Source: Diplodia intermedia
Taxonomy: Eukaryota; Ascomycota; Dothideomycetes; Botryosphaeriales; Botryosphaeriaceae
Assembly (NCBI GenBank): GCA_021495925.1
Contig: JAKEKT010000070.1
Span: 62,001-126,000, forward strand
DNA: 64,000 nucleotides
Reading direction: 5' to 3'
A model generated the notes under the pieces. It made no database searches. It was given only the letters and a program-made list of their open reading frames with translations, and was not told the origin of the DNA. Below, in pieces: positions 31,601 to 44,100 of this stretch; the first letter of the stretch is position 1; every line of letters starts with the position of its first letter. A program made the translations under genes and the position numbers.

Positions 31601-34600
31601 ACATCACCCTTCGAAGCAACGTCCTCGCCGTCGATCTTCGCAGCCAGCTTGTCAATGGCCTCATTGGTGACCAAGACTGCAGCTTCAACAACATCCAAAT
31701 GCTCCTTCTTGACCGCAGTCTCAGGGTCCGGCAGGACAATCTCGTCCAGCTGAGCCTTGGCATTCTGCAGGAGGGTTTCAATGGCGTCGGTATCCTCTTT
31801 CCTGGCCAAGCCTTCCACGATTTCCGAGTCCCTGCGCTTGTCCTCGGAGAGAACGGTGACCGCAGCCTGGACGTCCTTCAAGAGCTCCTCGACGTTGACC
31901 AAGTCCTCCTTGAGAGCAATACCAGCAAGGTCATCCTTCTGAGCGACGCTGTCCAAGTCTTCCTTCATAGCGACACCCGGCGCGGCCTCATTAGGAGGGG
32001 CAGGGGCAGGAATGTTCTGGATGTTGGAGTCCATTGCCTCAACCTTAATTTGCAGTTGAGTCATTAGAACCTCCAGCTCCTTCAAGTCATCGCGCTTGAG
32101 GCCCATTTCTGCCTCGGCCTCAGCAGGGGCGTCACGGGAGAGAGCATTGTCAGGATCTTCAGCCAGCACGACCTCGTTACCGACAGCCGAAATGTCGTCC
32201 TCGACGGTGGCTTGCTTATCGCCCTTAAGCCTGGTGATCTCCGTACTGATGGTCAGAATGCCTTCCTTGAGAGTCTCAAGAATCTCGTAATTGACCGACA
32301 TGTCAATAGCTGCGCCAGCGCCAGTAGCAGTCTTGATGTCGGTCCGCAGGCTTTCGACGCCCTCGTTGATCGCGTCTAGGATCTCTCCAGTAGCGGCCAT
32401 TTGGCGCTCCGGGTTGTCAATCTTCTTAGAAAGATCAGAGCAAAGGTCGTCCAAACCCAGGCGTACCGTCTCCAAGATCTCTTCCGTATCGGCGCGAGAG
32501 GCGACATTGCCAAGGAGGCTCTTGCGAAGATTCTCGAGCTGCTCGCAAAGTGCTTGGAGAGCTTCTTCGCTAAGCCCATGGCCAGCGTTCTGTGATTGCA
32601 CCTCTTTGACGCCTTCCAGGCCAACACGAAGAGCCTCGAGGATCTCCTCTTTATCCTCCGGGGCACCGCCACTCTTGACCAGGCTGCCACCGATGGTCTC
32701 CTGAAGACGATCAAGCTCTTCCTTGATGGCCCCGAGGGTCTCCTTGGACGAGTCGCCTTGATCAAGCATCAACTGGTCCCTAAGTGCATCCATGTTCTCA
32801 CGGACAGCATCGATAATGTCGTCTTTGCTGTCCGATGCACCAGACTTGACCAGTGTTGTTGCCAGAATTTCACGGAGGTGCTCAAACTCTTCTTTCATCG
32901 TCTTGACAACCTCTTCGCTCGAATGAGTGGCTCCAGCTGCCTCGTCTCTAGATTCCAGCTTCACGTGGAGGTTTTCAAGGCTGGCGTGGATAGTGTCGAG
33001 GACTTCGTCGCGGTGGGATGCGCTTCCATGGATAACGGCCTCGCGGAGCTGATCGAACTCGACCTTCATGGCCTCTTCCATCTCTTCCTTGATAGTATCC
33101 TCCTCGTCGCGCTTCTGCATGTACGTCTTGAGGCCATCAAATCCCTCGTTCAAGGTGTGCAAAAGCTCGGTCTTGTCTCCGCTTGCAGTAGGTACGATCT
33201 GGCTCGTTAAGGTCTCATGAAGGTGCTCAAACTCGGACCGGATGTAGTCCAACATCTCAGAGCGGTTGATAGCCTGATCTCCCTGGGGACCAGCAGCCAC
33301 ATAACCCTGTACGTCGGAGCGAAGAGTATCCAATCCACCACGGAGGGAGTCGATGATTTCGTCTTTGCCGGTGACGTCCTGAGCGCGATCCACATAGGAT
33401 TCAATCTCTGCACGAAGTGATTCCAAACCATCCTTGAGGGCGTCGAGGACTTGTTCAGTGTCGCGTCCGTTGGCAGAGGAGTATGCCTTGAACTCGGTCC
33501 GCATATCCTCAACCAAGCCCTGTAGCCTGTTCATGACTTGCTCACCATAGCCACCGAGGGGTGTCTGGGTGTCCTGAAGGCCAGCCTTGATAGCCTCAAA
33601 CAGGTCTTCGCGAGAGATTTCGAGCTCACGAGGAGCAGTGTCGAGACCTGCTTTGACAGCATCAAACAAGTCATCTCGGGAGATTTCAAGCTCGCGCGCA
33701 GCAGCTCCTCCATGGGTTTCAAACCCATCCCGAACGGCTTCCAGGATGATACCACGTGTGAGTTCGGGATCCGGATGGTTGGAAGGTGCAGCGACCTGCA
33801 TCGACGGCCTGATTTCATCGAGGCACTCACGCACAGCTGAAAGGACTTCCTCGCGGATCTCGTGGGTGTTGCTAGGAGGATTGGGGAATTCAACATGGGT
33901 CAAAGCTTCCATGACAGCGTCCATCATGTCGTCACGGCTGATCGACTCCGGGGCAGGGGCGGAAGAGCGGTACTGAGTGAGGCCTTCCCGAAGGCATTCG
34001 AGGATTTCGTCGCGCTCAAGACCGAATTGCTGGAGTTCAATTTCAGGCTTGTAGGCTTCGTAAGCCTCCTTGACGGCCTCGAGTATAGCGTCCTTGTCGA
34101 GTTGTTGACCGGGCGGCTGGGCGGCCTGGTTGATACCTTGCTCGGCGAGAGCGTGCTTGACGACAGCATACACCTCTTGGTTGTCGACTGAGGAGTCCAT
34201 GGACACGCCGGAACCTCGCCTTCTTGATCTCATGACAAAGTCCATGTGCTCCTTGAGTTCGGCCAGACCCTCCTGCACTATACGTGAGATGTCCTCCTTA
34301 TCGGTGCCGTCCTCCAGGGCTAATGCACCGCTGCTGTTCGGTGTGATTTCATCAATCTTGCGGCCAAGCTCACGGCCCATACCAAGCACCTCACCCCTCA
34401 GGTCTCTCACGAAAGCTTTCGTTTCCGACGTGATGCCGCCCGATTCCTGCACGCTGTCCTTGATCTTTTTCAAAAGCTTCAGCATGTCGGCACTGACAAA
34501 GTCGGCCGCCTTTGGACTAGAGTAAGGCTTCGATGTGTTCGCGTCGTTGGCGAGGCCAAGAGCCGCGTTGATATCGCGAGTCGCCCTAGTCACCTGGCTC

Positions 34601-35948
34601 TCAGGGCTGGATGCGCGGTACCTCTCGGAAGGCACGTCCATGAGAGCGAGCGCACGGCTCTCCGAGCCCTGCTTGATAAACTCCACCAGCTCGCCGACCT
34701 TCTTGGAAGTCTCGTTGGATTCTTGATTCGACTTTTCGAAAAGGTTATTCAGTGTGTTGACCAGGCGCTCCTGACCCTCCTTGGTAACCATTTCCCGTAC
34801 GATCTTCTCGAGCATCGCAACGCTTGCAGCTCCCTCGATGGAGTACGGATTGGGGCTTCCTAACCTCTCATCTAGAAAAGACGAGTTCATGCGGGGAAGA
34901 CGGAATCCGTGTTTCTCCGATGTATCGGGGGTACCAGGCACACCACTCATACCACCGAAGCTGTTGGACCTCGTGTGCAATCCGGGAATGGGCGGAGGGG
35001 GGGCGAACATGGCAGAGCCGTTTATGTTGCCGACAAGCTCCTTCAGGCTCTTTCTGATGTCCTCGTCACGAGCATTTGTTGCCTCCTTCAAGCTGATAAG
35101 ATCCGTAGCATTGTCCTTGCTGCGCCGGCTCAACTGTGCCATCTCGCGCTGCAAGCCCGAGGCTATGACGGCAATCTCCCTGATTTGGGAGGAGATAACA
35201 TCCGCATCTTGCGGCTTCGCGCGAGGTGTGGCACCGTTACTGGCATCGTGCAAAGGGGATTCGAAGTCTCGGAGAGGCATTGACTGGAGCGCCATGTAGG
35301 TAGCCGAGGGCGGTGTGTTCTCACCCAGGATGGCCTTGTGATGCGACGACCTGTTTCCCGTTCGCAGAGGCGGGGTGTCTCGCATGAGCTCGCGTTGGGC
35401 AGGCGTAGGGGTGCTGGAAGGAGTCTTCTCCGGGGATGCAGGGGGAGAGCTCAAGGGCTCGGGGACGGCAGACGAAGCGCCATGCCTGCTTCCAGGCCTC
35501 TCCGGCGACTTCTCCGGCGAGCGGTTCGGACTGAGTATGCTTCTGAAGTCGCGAAGATTTGCGTCCTGGAAAGACTGTATCCGCTTATGTGCAGCGCCCT
35601 TGATGAGTGACCGCTCCGGCATGGGGTTCGTGGTGTAGTTGGGCGCATTTTCACGGGCCTTCTCCTCAAGCGCCTTTGCAGCATTTGCAATGGTAGCAGA
35701 GGTGTTTGGGCGAGTGAGCAGGGGAGACCCGGGGTTCAGAGGCAGCGGAGGAGGCGCACGTTCCGGGTCTGAGCTGTCCCACCTAGAGAAACGGAAACGA
35801 GAAGTCAGCGGCATTGTGTTCCTTCGCCAGGCATTGTAGCGCACTGGAGCATGTGCGGATCGCGTGACGTAGATCGGGCAGAAACGTGGGACCGAAGACG
35901 GTCAAAACGAAAGGGTGGAGAGCAGGCTCACATGGGGATGTTGGACAT
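28606..35948 (-). CDS. Giant coiled-coil repeat protein, about 2,397 aa
   Basis: Two minus-strand exons: a 17-nt first exon, 35932..35948 (MSNIP plus AT), and 28606..35782, which begins G-TGG-GAC to give MSNIPMWDSSDPERAPPPLP. The first ~330 residues are Pro/Ser-rich and disordered with SPEK-type phosphosites. A long helical region follows, containing about 24 copies of a short amphipathic repeat of the type EILEAVREGLESLRxEI (nt 34,300 to 32,235). Further coiled coil ends with IENDILNLNDEKDTLRQQVE and ILNGIMDHSRALLLQKG. The tail is acidic with a 36-bp coding minisatellite. Similar fungal proteins are often labelled chromosome-segregation ATPase-like, but no Walker motif is visible, so I do not accept an ATPase role. 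A scaffold function is an inference only. A start at 35844 without the intron is less likely. The final ATG-GTAAGC could be a donor to an extra exon. Confidence 0.8.
28949..29100. repeat. 36-bp coding minisatellite (4.2 copies)
   Basis: Units begin at 28949, 28985, 29021, 29057 and 29093 (partial) and encode a 12-residue repeat of the type EAPTxSEVSTVT in the tail of the giant coiled-coil protein. The frame is preserved in every copy. Copy-number polymorphism between strains is likely. Confidence 0.9.
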
Positions 35949-37666
35949 GCGGCTGGAGTCGGACGAGAAGGAATGCTGGTGCCTGACGAGAGCGTCAGGC
36001 TCGACCGAGCTCTCTCGGCGACTGGACGGCATTGTCGTGTGCGGGTAGAAGGACGCAAAAGGGTATCTGAAAATCGAGGAATGCTAAAGGCGACAATTCG
36101 GTGGAATGCGCGGATCACAGAGAGCGCGACGCGGGGAGGCGGTCAGCGGCGCTGGGCGTGGCGACGACGCGTTCTGGAGAGCCGGCTCAGCGCTCCAACG
36201 CAGACGGGGTGGAGGATTGGAGCGGGAGGGCGATGGCAATGCGGAGAGCGAGGTCGGGCTCGCGGTAGGGTGGTGGTAGGTTATGAAAGCAGGGAAGAGC
36301 ATGCGGTGCATGGGTGGTTGCCGTGGTCGTAAACAGCAGGTAAACAGTGCACTGACCGGGAGATCAGGCGGCTGCGACGCACATCGCTCGCGAGTCCTCC
36401 ACGTCACTGCCTGCCTGGGATCTGGGGCTGCCGCAGCCCGGCAGCACAAGCGACCGCGCGCCTTGGTTTGGGCACCGCTGCCTTGGCACCAGCCAATCGC
36501 AGCGCCCGCGCTCGGGCACCACAGCAACCGCCGCGCTTCCATTCTGCACTGACAGCCAGGACTTTCTGCTCGACGCGCCTCATCTGATGCGCGCAATAAA
36601 TCGCGCGCGCGCCCCGTCCCCAAGCACGCGTTGGATTCGCGCGAGCGGAGCCAGCGCAGCTCGCATCATCCAGTCCATTCAATCCATCGCGTGTTGCACG
36701 CCTATGATGCCGCTGCCTGCGGGAGTCGTTGAATCTCATCCGTAGCGCCGAGCAGACACGACGTGCGCTTCCATGTCCCCTGCGCCATGCCTCTCCACAG
36801 CGCAGTCCTCCGCAGAAGCGCCCAGAAAACAGTACGAAGATAATATAGCGACGACGCACAAGGCTGAATCGTTTCCGCGAACCTCCGACGCTTGCTGGGC
36901 AGCGCAGGCGACAGCAGTTTTTGCAAAGCTGCCGACAGCACGCGGACATGCGGGCACGCGGGCATTGGGTCCAGCGGAGCCGCATGGTGTGCTTTTCTCC
37001 AGATCCTTCCTGGATCACCCGCGTTGTTGTCTCAATGCTCTGCTGTGTGGTCGACCGCTACTTAACATACCTCGCCGTTGTTCTGCCATCCGCACACCGC
37101 CGGTGGCCATCACAATCTCTGAATGCCTAGCACGTCTTGTGACGGCGCCGCTGACGATTGATAGTGCTGCCCAGAAAGGAGGCGCAGCAATGAAGCGGGC
37201 GAAGATGGATTTCACGAGATAGCGGTAAAATCGTATGAGACGACGGAACCGTCGAAGACACTAGATTACCTCGCGGCGTGCCTTTGTTAAGGGGAGATAA
37301 AGTGACGGGCCCGCCATCCGGACTGCGTGAATGAGCAAACAAGCCTGCCGCAGCCCGCATTCCGGCATGTCCTGCATCGAAGTCCTCGCCGTGCTGAGGA
37401 CCGTCTTCTGCCGTTGCTGCATCCCGAGCAGAGGCCGCCGCAGAAGAGTCAACAGACACAGGCCGAGCAGGGCCCACGAGCGCGCGCGTTCATTGGACAG
37501 CGACGGGTCAGCGTATCTCGGCCCGCCGGTGGGCGGATTAACCTAAGCGCCGGGCGTCCTCGCTTCCGGGCACCGCACGATAGCGGAGCCGGATTTTTAC
37601 CTCGCAACGACGACGACGACCGTATCACGCCCATAACCGATCGCTCAACTGACGACAGCAGGCAAG
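35949..37666. other. Divergent intergenic region, coiled-coil gene and rpl27
   Basis: About 1.7 kb between two divergently transcribed genes. It must contain both promoters. Open frames such as 36404-37018 (minus) are Arg/Cys/Ala-rich and look like chance. No RNA gene is seen. Confidence 0.5.
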
Positions 37667-38397
37667 ATGAAGTGTACGTCGCCGCCCGCCGCTGTCGCTC
37701 CGTACTGCCCAACTGGCTCGCTGACACTCCGCCCTGCGTACAGTCCTCAAGGTCGGCCGTGTCGCCATCATCACCCGGGGCCGCTATGCCGGCAAGAAGG
37801 TACGACGAGCACCATCCATACACCCTGCGACCGATCACCGCCGACCGCTGCATCTTGGGGGAACCAGGCGGGCACACGGGAGGGGAGATCGGAATCGCAT
37901 GATGGAGGAGACCGGCAATCATTGGACATGGCGAAGAACAGAACGTTGACTCGTTCGCGGAACAGGTCGTGATCATCCAGCCCCAGGACAACGGCTCCAA
38001 GTCGCACCCCTTCCCCCACGCTCTCGTCGCCGGCATTGAGCGCTACCCCTCCAAGGTCACCCGCCGCATGTCGAAGACCCGCCAGTCCAAGAGGTCCAAG
38101 GTCAAGCCGTTCATCAAGACTGTGAACTACAACCACCTCATGCCCACCCGCTACACCCTTGAGCTCGAGGGCCTGAAGGGCGTCGTCAGCAACGACACCT
38201 TCAAGGAGGTTTCGCAGCGCGAGGAGGCCAAGAAGACGGTCAAGAAGGCTCTTGAGGAGCGGTACCAGAGCGGCAAGAACAGGTGGTTCTTCACTCCTCT
38301 CCGTACGTCTACTCCGTCCAAAAACCGGCGTTCCGTCGACCCAGTCTGGAGAAATCGCGTGAAGACTGACATTCATTTCCGGCGAAAAGGTTTCTAG
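37667..38397 (+). CDS. rpl27: 60S ribosomal protein L27 (eL27)
   Basis: Four exons, 37667..37673, 37744..37799, 37966..38302 and 38390..38397, encode 135 residues, the normal family length. The first coding exon is only 7 nt (ATGAAGT) and the last only 8 nt (GTTTCTAG). Splicing yields MKFLKVGRVAIITRGRYAGKK, then VVIIQPQDNGSK, and ends WFFTPLRF. Conserved elements include the KOW-like GRYAGKKVVI core and NYNHLMPTRYTLE. It is a structural component of the large ribosomal subunit. Introns are 70, 166 and 87 nt; the first has a GCTGACAC branch. The 166-nt second intron was inspected for a C/D snoRNA and none was found. Frame continuity across all three junctions makes the model secure. Confidence 0.95.
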
Positions 38398-40519
38398 GCG
38401 TCTCGTTTCTCTCGGCTATGTGGCATTGCGGTGGGGCGCGGCTTGCTTGAATGATCCGGCGTCAAAAAGATGTAGCTGGATCTCCAAAAACAATCGAAAT
38501 TCCCACACTGCATAGGCTCCATCAACCCGCGCAGCACATCCTACACCTTGAGCCGTGATTGTCGGATTTCTACGGGACCTATGAATACCTGGGGTGGAAG
38601 GGAAAAGGATGGCAACGGAAGAAGCAAAATAGGGCGTTTTCTTTCGCGGCCAACAGTCACATTGAGCTTTTTATGGACTCTACGACAGTCTAATCGGAAT
38701 GAAAAAAAAAGCTTGCTGCCGTCAATGTTTCAAGGAGAAGCCTTTGCAGCTGCACTGTGTTTTCCCAGTGCTCACACAGCCCTACTGAGAGCGACAATTG
38801 CCAGAATGCCTCGGTTGCGATCAGAGTTGAGCTGACGATCCAGATTCGTTGCATGAGTTTGCGAAGAAGCTTTTCCCACAGGTGGCGCAGCCGCGCAAGC
38901 TTGTCTAGGGAACGAATCAAGTAAATCCCACAGCCCCGTCCTCAGCGTGGTCACAAGGCTGGTCGCCGATCGCGAAATCACATACCCACCCCCACCCCCA
39001 CCCCCACCCATACGTACCGTTTGCCGTCACCTTCTGCACACTACCGTCCCGTCGACAGCTCGCTTCTTTTGTCATTTCGCATCGTCTCACACCACGATCA
39101 CGCCGCTGAGAACCACCGGCCCGAAACGAACGAGACAAGGCAAAATCAGCGACGACAGCCTTTACGTCAGGCCGAGGCATTCCTGTCGTTGACGGTCCCC
39201 TGGCATCTGAGTTTTTGGTCTTGGAGCGAAAGCGCCGCCACATTGTTCAGGTAGTCTGCTAGTAGTTGTGGTTTTCCTTCCCCAAACCAATTTCCCCCCG
39301 TCACTCACGTACTGTTATGACTATGCGCAATCTGGACCAGAATGAGAAGCAAAGTCCCTGGGAATGGCTACGTGCTCCGCGCAAAGTTCATACCGATAAA
39401 ATGAGATTCAATGAAATCTTGGAGACCCTTGTTTGCGATGGAATGAGGAGTAAAGGATAGGATACTTTAGAACTACAAATGGAAACGTTGATATGTCTCA
39501 TAAGAAAACCAAAAAAGCTTCATTAATCATGACGCCTGGGGGAACAGAGGAGCCTGTCCGACGATAGAACTCAATTGATACTCTTCGCTCTTGTGCCATC
39601 TCCGTCGATTTTTGAGACGCAACGGTCTCTTCTTTTCTGGTCTCCTCACATCTCGTTCTTTTTTATTTTTTTTCTTGGGTATGGAACCAATTTCTTTCGT
39701 GGGGCAAGACAATCCCATCAAGATGGAGGAGTCAATGTTCTCTTCTCATGCCAGGACGGGCTTGATGCGACCGGAATGAAAACGTTAGGGGTGACGTCTG
39801 CCGCGGCATTTCACACGCACGAAAGTGGAAAGTCGCAGCTCAACAAAACGATTTCCAATCCCGAAACACGACGAGACAGCGAACCAAAGGGAGTGGGAAA
39901 GAAGGACGTCTCGCCCCAAGCAGAACAAAACAGCCAAGAAGAAGTCTATTAGTCCACGCACGCGGCCGTGAATACGGTACAGTCCAAACAAAGTCGCGGT
40001 AGAACAAAAGATATAGATAATGCAAACACAAGCCGATATGCAACATGCCCCGGATCCCCCGCATCCCGGCCCAAACCATAAAACGTGTCGATTCCCAACA
40101 GTCGTAGAAAAGTAACATCGGAAACCCCCATACGCACGTCACAGAAAACAATCAAGGATGATAGACAAGGGGGATCAGTGTCGGTGGGTTTGTGTTTTTT
40201 CGTTTTTTTTTTTAAACTTTTTTGTTGAGCAGACAACAATCGCAGCCAGTGCATTGGCTGCGGAGAAAGGGGAGGAACGGTCAAGCACGCAATTAAGAGT
40301 GCTATCGTGTGCGGTACGTGGGAGAGTTGCGAACAGTGGGGGAGGGAGAAGCGCGTGGACGGAAGGGAAGGGAGAGTGACGCCATGGCGCGGCGAGCCCC
40401 GCGACTCAACCTAAATAACCGGCAGAAGCGCCACTCTTCCCCCAACCACATTAAAGCAGTTTAGCCTTGACGCGATCTGGGCGATGCATCTGCGGCCTCG
40501 GAAGCGGCTCGGCGATCCT
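38398..40519. other. Intergenic, convergent 3' flanks
   Basis: About 2.1 kb between the rpl27 stop and the perilipin stop, which face each other. It contains T-rich runs typical of 3' ends and a (CCACCC)n tract near 38986-39009. No gene is recognised. Confidence 0.55.
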
Positions 40520-41142
40520 TTAGTTGTTCACCTTCTCGTGCGCGTACTTCTTCGCCTCCTCCTTCTTGGGGCCCAGGTAGTCGGCGATCAGCTGCAGCAT
40601 ATCGACGGTAACCTTGAGCTCGGTGCTGATGACGGCCTTGGCGGTGGTGATGAGGCCGTTGCCACCCGTCTTCTGGTACTCGTCATTGTAAGTGTTGAAG
40701 ATGTAGTCCCTGCCGTGGCCGGCGACGCGCAGGGGGAAGAAGGCGACGTCGACAACCCTGTCCTTGATGGTCGACGTGTTCTCCTTGACAATGGGGAAGC
40801 GCTTCTCGACCTCGCTCAGGCCGTTGTCGGCCATGCTGTCGGCACGCTGGACGTAGGGCGCGACGTAGCCGTAGGGCTTGGTCAGGTAGGGCACAATGGG
40901 CTTTCCGAAGCGATCGTAGGCAGCGTTGCTGAGGTCCAGCGACTTCTGGCCGTACGGGTTGGACTTGTAGGTGCTGATGAGATCCGAAACGACGGGGTAC
41001 GACGACAGGTGCTGGGTTGGGCGTGTTAGACGGATGCCGCGGCGCAATCGCGAGGGGCGCTTACAGAAACGAAGTGCGAGGAAGGCTTCTCGCCGTTGGT
41101 CAGAGGTTCGCCCATTTTTGCGGTGGTTTCAGCGTGGGGCAT
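40520..41142 (-). CDS. Perilipin-like lipid-droplet protein (CAP20/MPL1 type)
   Basis: Minus-strand exons 41065..41142 and 40520..41011 (53-nt intron, GTAAGC to CCCAG) give 189 residues. Fungal perilipins of the Colletotrichum CAP20 and Metarhizium MPL1 type coat lipid droplets and are linked to lipid reserves and appressorium turgor in pathogens. The signature runs HLSSYPVVSDLISTYKSNPYG, YDRFGKPIVPYLTKPYGYVAPYV, a central KRFPIVKE, GRDYIFNTYNDEYQKTG and a Lys/Glu-rich C-terminal helix. No signal peptide is present, as expected for a cytosolic protein binding droplet surfaces. The splice junction restores VS-HLSSYPVV; unspliced reading meets a stop. A downstream Met (MGEPLTNG) is an alternative start. 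Confidence 0.9.
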
Positions 41143-44100
41143 GCAATTTCTGGGGCGGCAATGTGCTGTCAGTAGATGAGCTGGCAAGGAGGGGTAGGCA
41201 GCGCCATTGGCAACAGCCACGCACCAGGAGATGGATGGAAGCGACGGGTGCGGCTGGCAGTGCAGTCGGGGCGGCGCTGGCTCTCGAGATATCTGGCAGC
41301 GGCGGAGAGGGTCAGTTGTCGGAATGGGCAGCGCATTCCGCAATCGAGCACTTACCAAAAGCCTGATGGCGATGGCACGGCAGGAGCGCGTCAGTATTGG
41401 AGAGCGTGCGGACAGGAAGGGGGCGGCGGGAGGATGCTGCGGACGAGGACGAGGACGGAGTTGGGTGACGGTGGACAGAGCAGAGGACTGGTAGAAAGCT
41501 TGCACGGGATGGCTTGAAGGCGCAGGCGGGCGCGCTGCGATTTGCATGTGAAGGGCGCACGGACGTGGTTACGTATGAGGGCGCGCCCAAGCGACCAGCG
41601 ATAAGGCGGGCCAGGGCGACGCTTCCGGCGCGCCATCCCTACCTCACGCCTGCATCTGCCCCGACTTCACCTCTGCTGCTGCTCCTGCCCCGGCGCGGCG
41701 GGGCCAATCCGTGGCCAGCGCATGGCGGAGCGTGATGCCGGCGTGAGCCAGCCAGCAGTGTCGCCATGAGGCAGCTGCTCCGCCATGCACAGTCACCGCG
41801 CTCGCCGTTGCGCCCTCGCCGGGTCGCTGCCAATGGCGCCGGCCAGACCACCGCTCGTCAAGCGTCAAGCGTCAAGCGTCAAGCGCCGCCAACGGCCGCC
41901 GCCAGACGCTCGCCCGAGCCGGGAGCCGTGTACGCCTTGCGGCCCGGGACGGTGCAAGGTCTCATGGATGTCTCCCAACGCCCATCAGCTCACCGGGCTG
42001 GGACGGCTACCGACAATGGGGTTCTGGCCGGCAAGCATCTGCTCCAATAACGCGAGCGGCGGCGCAGCGACGGGGCAGGCTGCAGGCTGCAGCTGCAGGG
42101 CGGGAAAGTCGTGGCCTGTCGATTGTCCAGTGGGCGGTGGGCTGTGGGCTGTGGGCTGTGGGCGACGCGAGTGCGAGGGCTGGCATGTGAAAGCGCGCGT
42201 CTCCTGCTTCCCTGTCGCTCGCACTGCTCCACTCTCCCACGAGCCCCGGGCCCTGCGGCCGAGAAGAGTGCTGAGGCCGGAGCTGGTGCTGATGGGCCAG
42301 GCCTGGAGCCACTCGCGCCGCCGCCCCTCGCCGGCCGGGCACGATGCATCGCGACAGCAGCACCGCAACAGATGCAATGCACCTCGCTGGATCTCCGTCC
42401 GCCGGGCCAATCAAGCCTGCAGCATCTCCGACAGACGAAGCAAGCAATGCATGGCGCAGTTCCCTCTCCGGCGCCTCGCAGCCAGCCCGTCCCGTGTGCC
42501 GTGCCAGCTGGGCGAGCTCCCCACTTAATCCTCATCTTATTCTCCAGCATTCTCACATGCTGCCTTGACCTGCGCTCGGCTCTTCACGTGCGCCCCAGCT
42601 CCGAAGGTTGAGAAAAGGAGACGTGATGCGTGCCGCGCCCCCAGTCGTCCAAGTACGCGAGCGGCTCGCCGGCGATCCACGAGGGCTGATCCCGTTCCAT
42701 CCCGCTTGCAGGGGAGGAGGCATCGGATGGCCAACGGACCGGGGCGCCCTTGCACTGCCGCCCTCAACATCGCGAGGAATGGGCAGCCAACTTCAACGTT
42801 CTCAGAGCTGGTTGCGAGCTTATTTCTGGACCCTGAAGAAAAAAGTCTCTCCGTGCGACTGATCCAACGGAATCGGGAAAGTGCGGCATGCCCTCGCGAT
42901 GCTGCCCTTTTTGCCCTGGTGCCTACCCTCCGCCTACCCTTCCCCCTACCCGGCATTGCCTGCGGCCGGGGTGAAGAACCTCTTATTCGGACGCTCGCGC
43001 CGTCGCCGCCTCGGTATCGACCACAAGCCAAATTCCCTCTGGGATCGTCGATCTTGTCCACTCTTCCTTTTACCCAACCAAACATTTGGCCCCGCCTTTC
43101 CCTGCCCACCCGGGCCCCTGGCTTCCCGCCGGCGTTGGAATCCTGCGCGGATGCCGTGATACCATTTAAACTTTTGATATCCAACGGCTCAAGGGCCAGA
43201 CCTGCAAGCAGTAATCTGCGACGACATCTCCCGTAACACCCAACACTACGCCCATCTCCGTCATCACCATCAAATAGCAATAGGACAGTTGTACAACAGA
43301 ACGTCGCACCGCAGAATCTATGACTGCTATGCGATCGGCAGCGCGTCGTCTCCCTGTTCTTTATCTCAACACAACATCTTCCATCATATTCGGCACATAT
43401 CCCCTTCCCTCTGGTGACGTATTCCAACTGATCTGCGAGCATGAGTGACAATCCTGCCCGAAAGGCGCGGCAATTGCATGTAGAGTGACGGCTCCCTCCG
43501 GAAGACACAAGCAATTCTAAACTCTCCCACCTCAGCCGACATTCCGGAAACCCGACAGGATCCCACTACAATGTCACCCCCACTCCACCTCTTCCAAGAC
43601 CTTGGCAGTGGGGAAGGAACGGTGGCGAACCTGGACTTGTCTGCCGCGCGTTCGAGGAGAATAGGAGAATTATCTCTTTTCCCCTTCCCTAAAGTTAGTT
43701 CGCATGAGAGATAAGAGTCGGGCTATATGAATAGCCCCCTCTTCCTATTTGAGAAGGCGAGTGACATGCCTTCTGGCAAGCAACAACTGTCTACTTCGAT
43801 AGATGTCATCTCGCATACGGCGCTTCCCTGTATATGGCAGCGCCGCCGATAACTGGAAATGAAAAAGGCTATGGGAACCGGGAGCACCGATCCCGAGGAG
43901 CCGATCCCTCACCACTTGCATCATTCTCCGCTGTCGGTCGCTGGAGAAGCTATCGAGGCAACCCCCAGGGTCCACTTTCCTTGCGCCACTACAACAGCCA
44001 TCTTCCAAGATTTAAGAAAATACGTATGAGCGGTAGAGAAAGATGAAGCATCGCTCTACTATGAATTTGACAAAATTCACTTCATCACCCCGCATACAAT

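Noticed and set aside
28606..35948. Annotation of the giant coiled-coil protein as an SMC-like chromosome-segregation ATPase
   Set aside because: No Walker A, signature or Walker B motif, and no globular ATPase ends; only coiled coil and repeats are seen.
37800..37965. Possible C/D snoRNA in the long rpl27 intron
   Set aside because: An ATGATGG resembling box C is present, but no CTGA box D or terminal stem is found near the intron end.
42537..43514. 325-codon minus-strand frame and its 223-codon antisense partner
   Set aside because: Both are open by chance; Arg/Cys-rich composition, no domain, no splice pattern.
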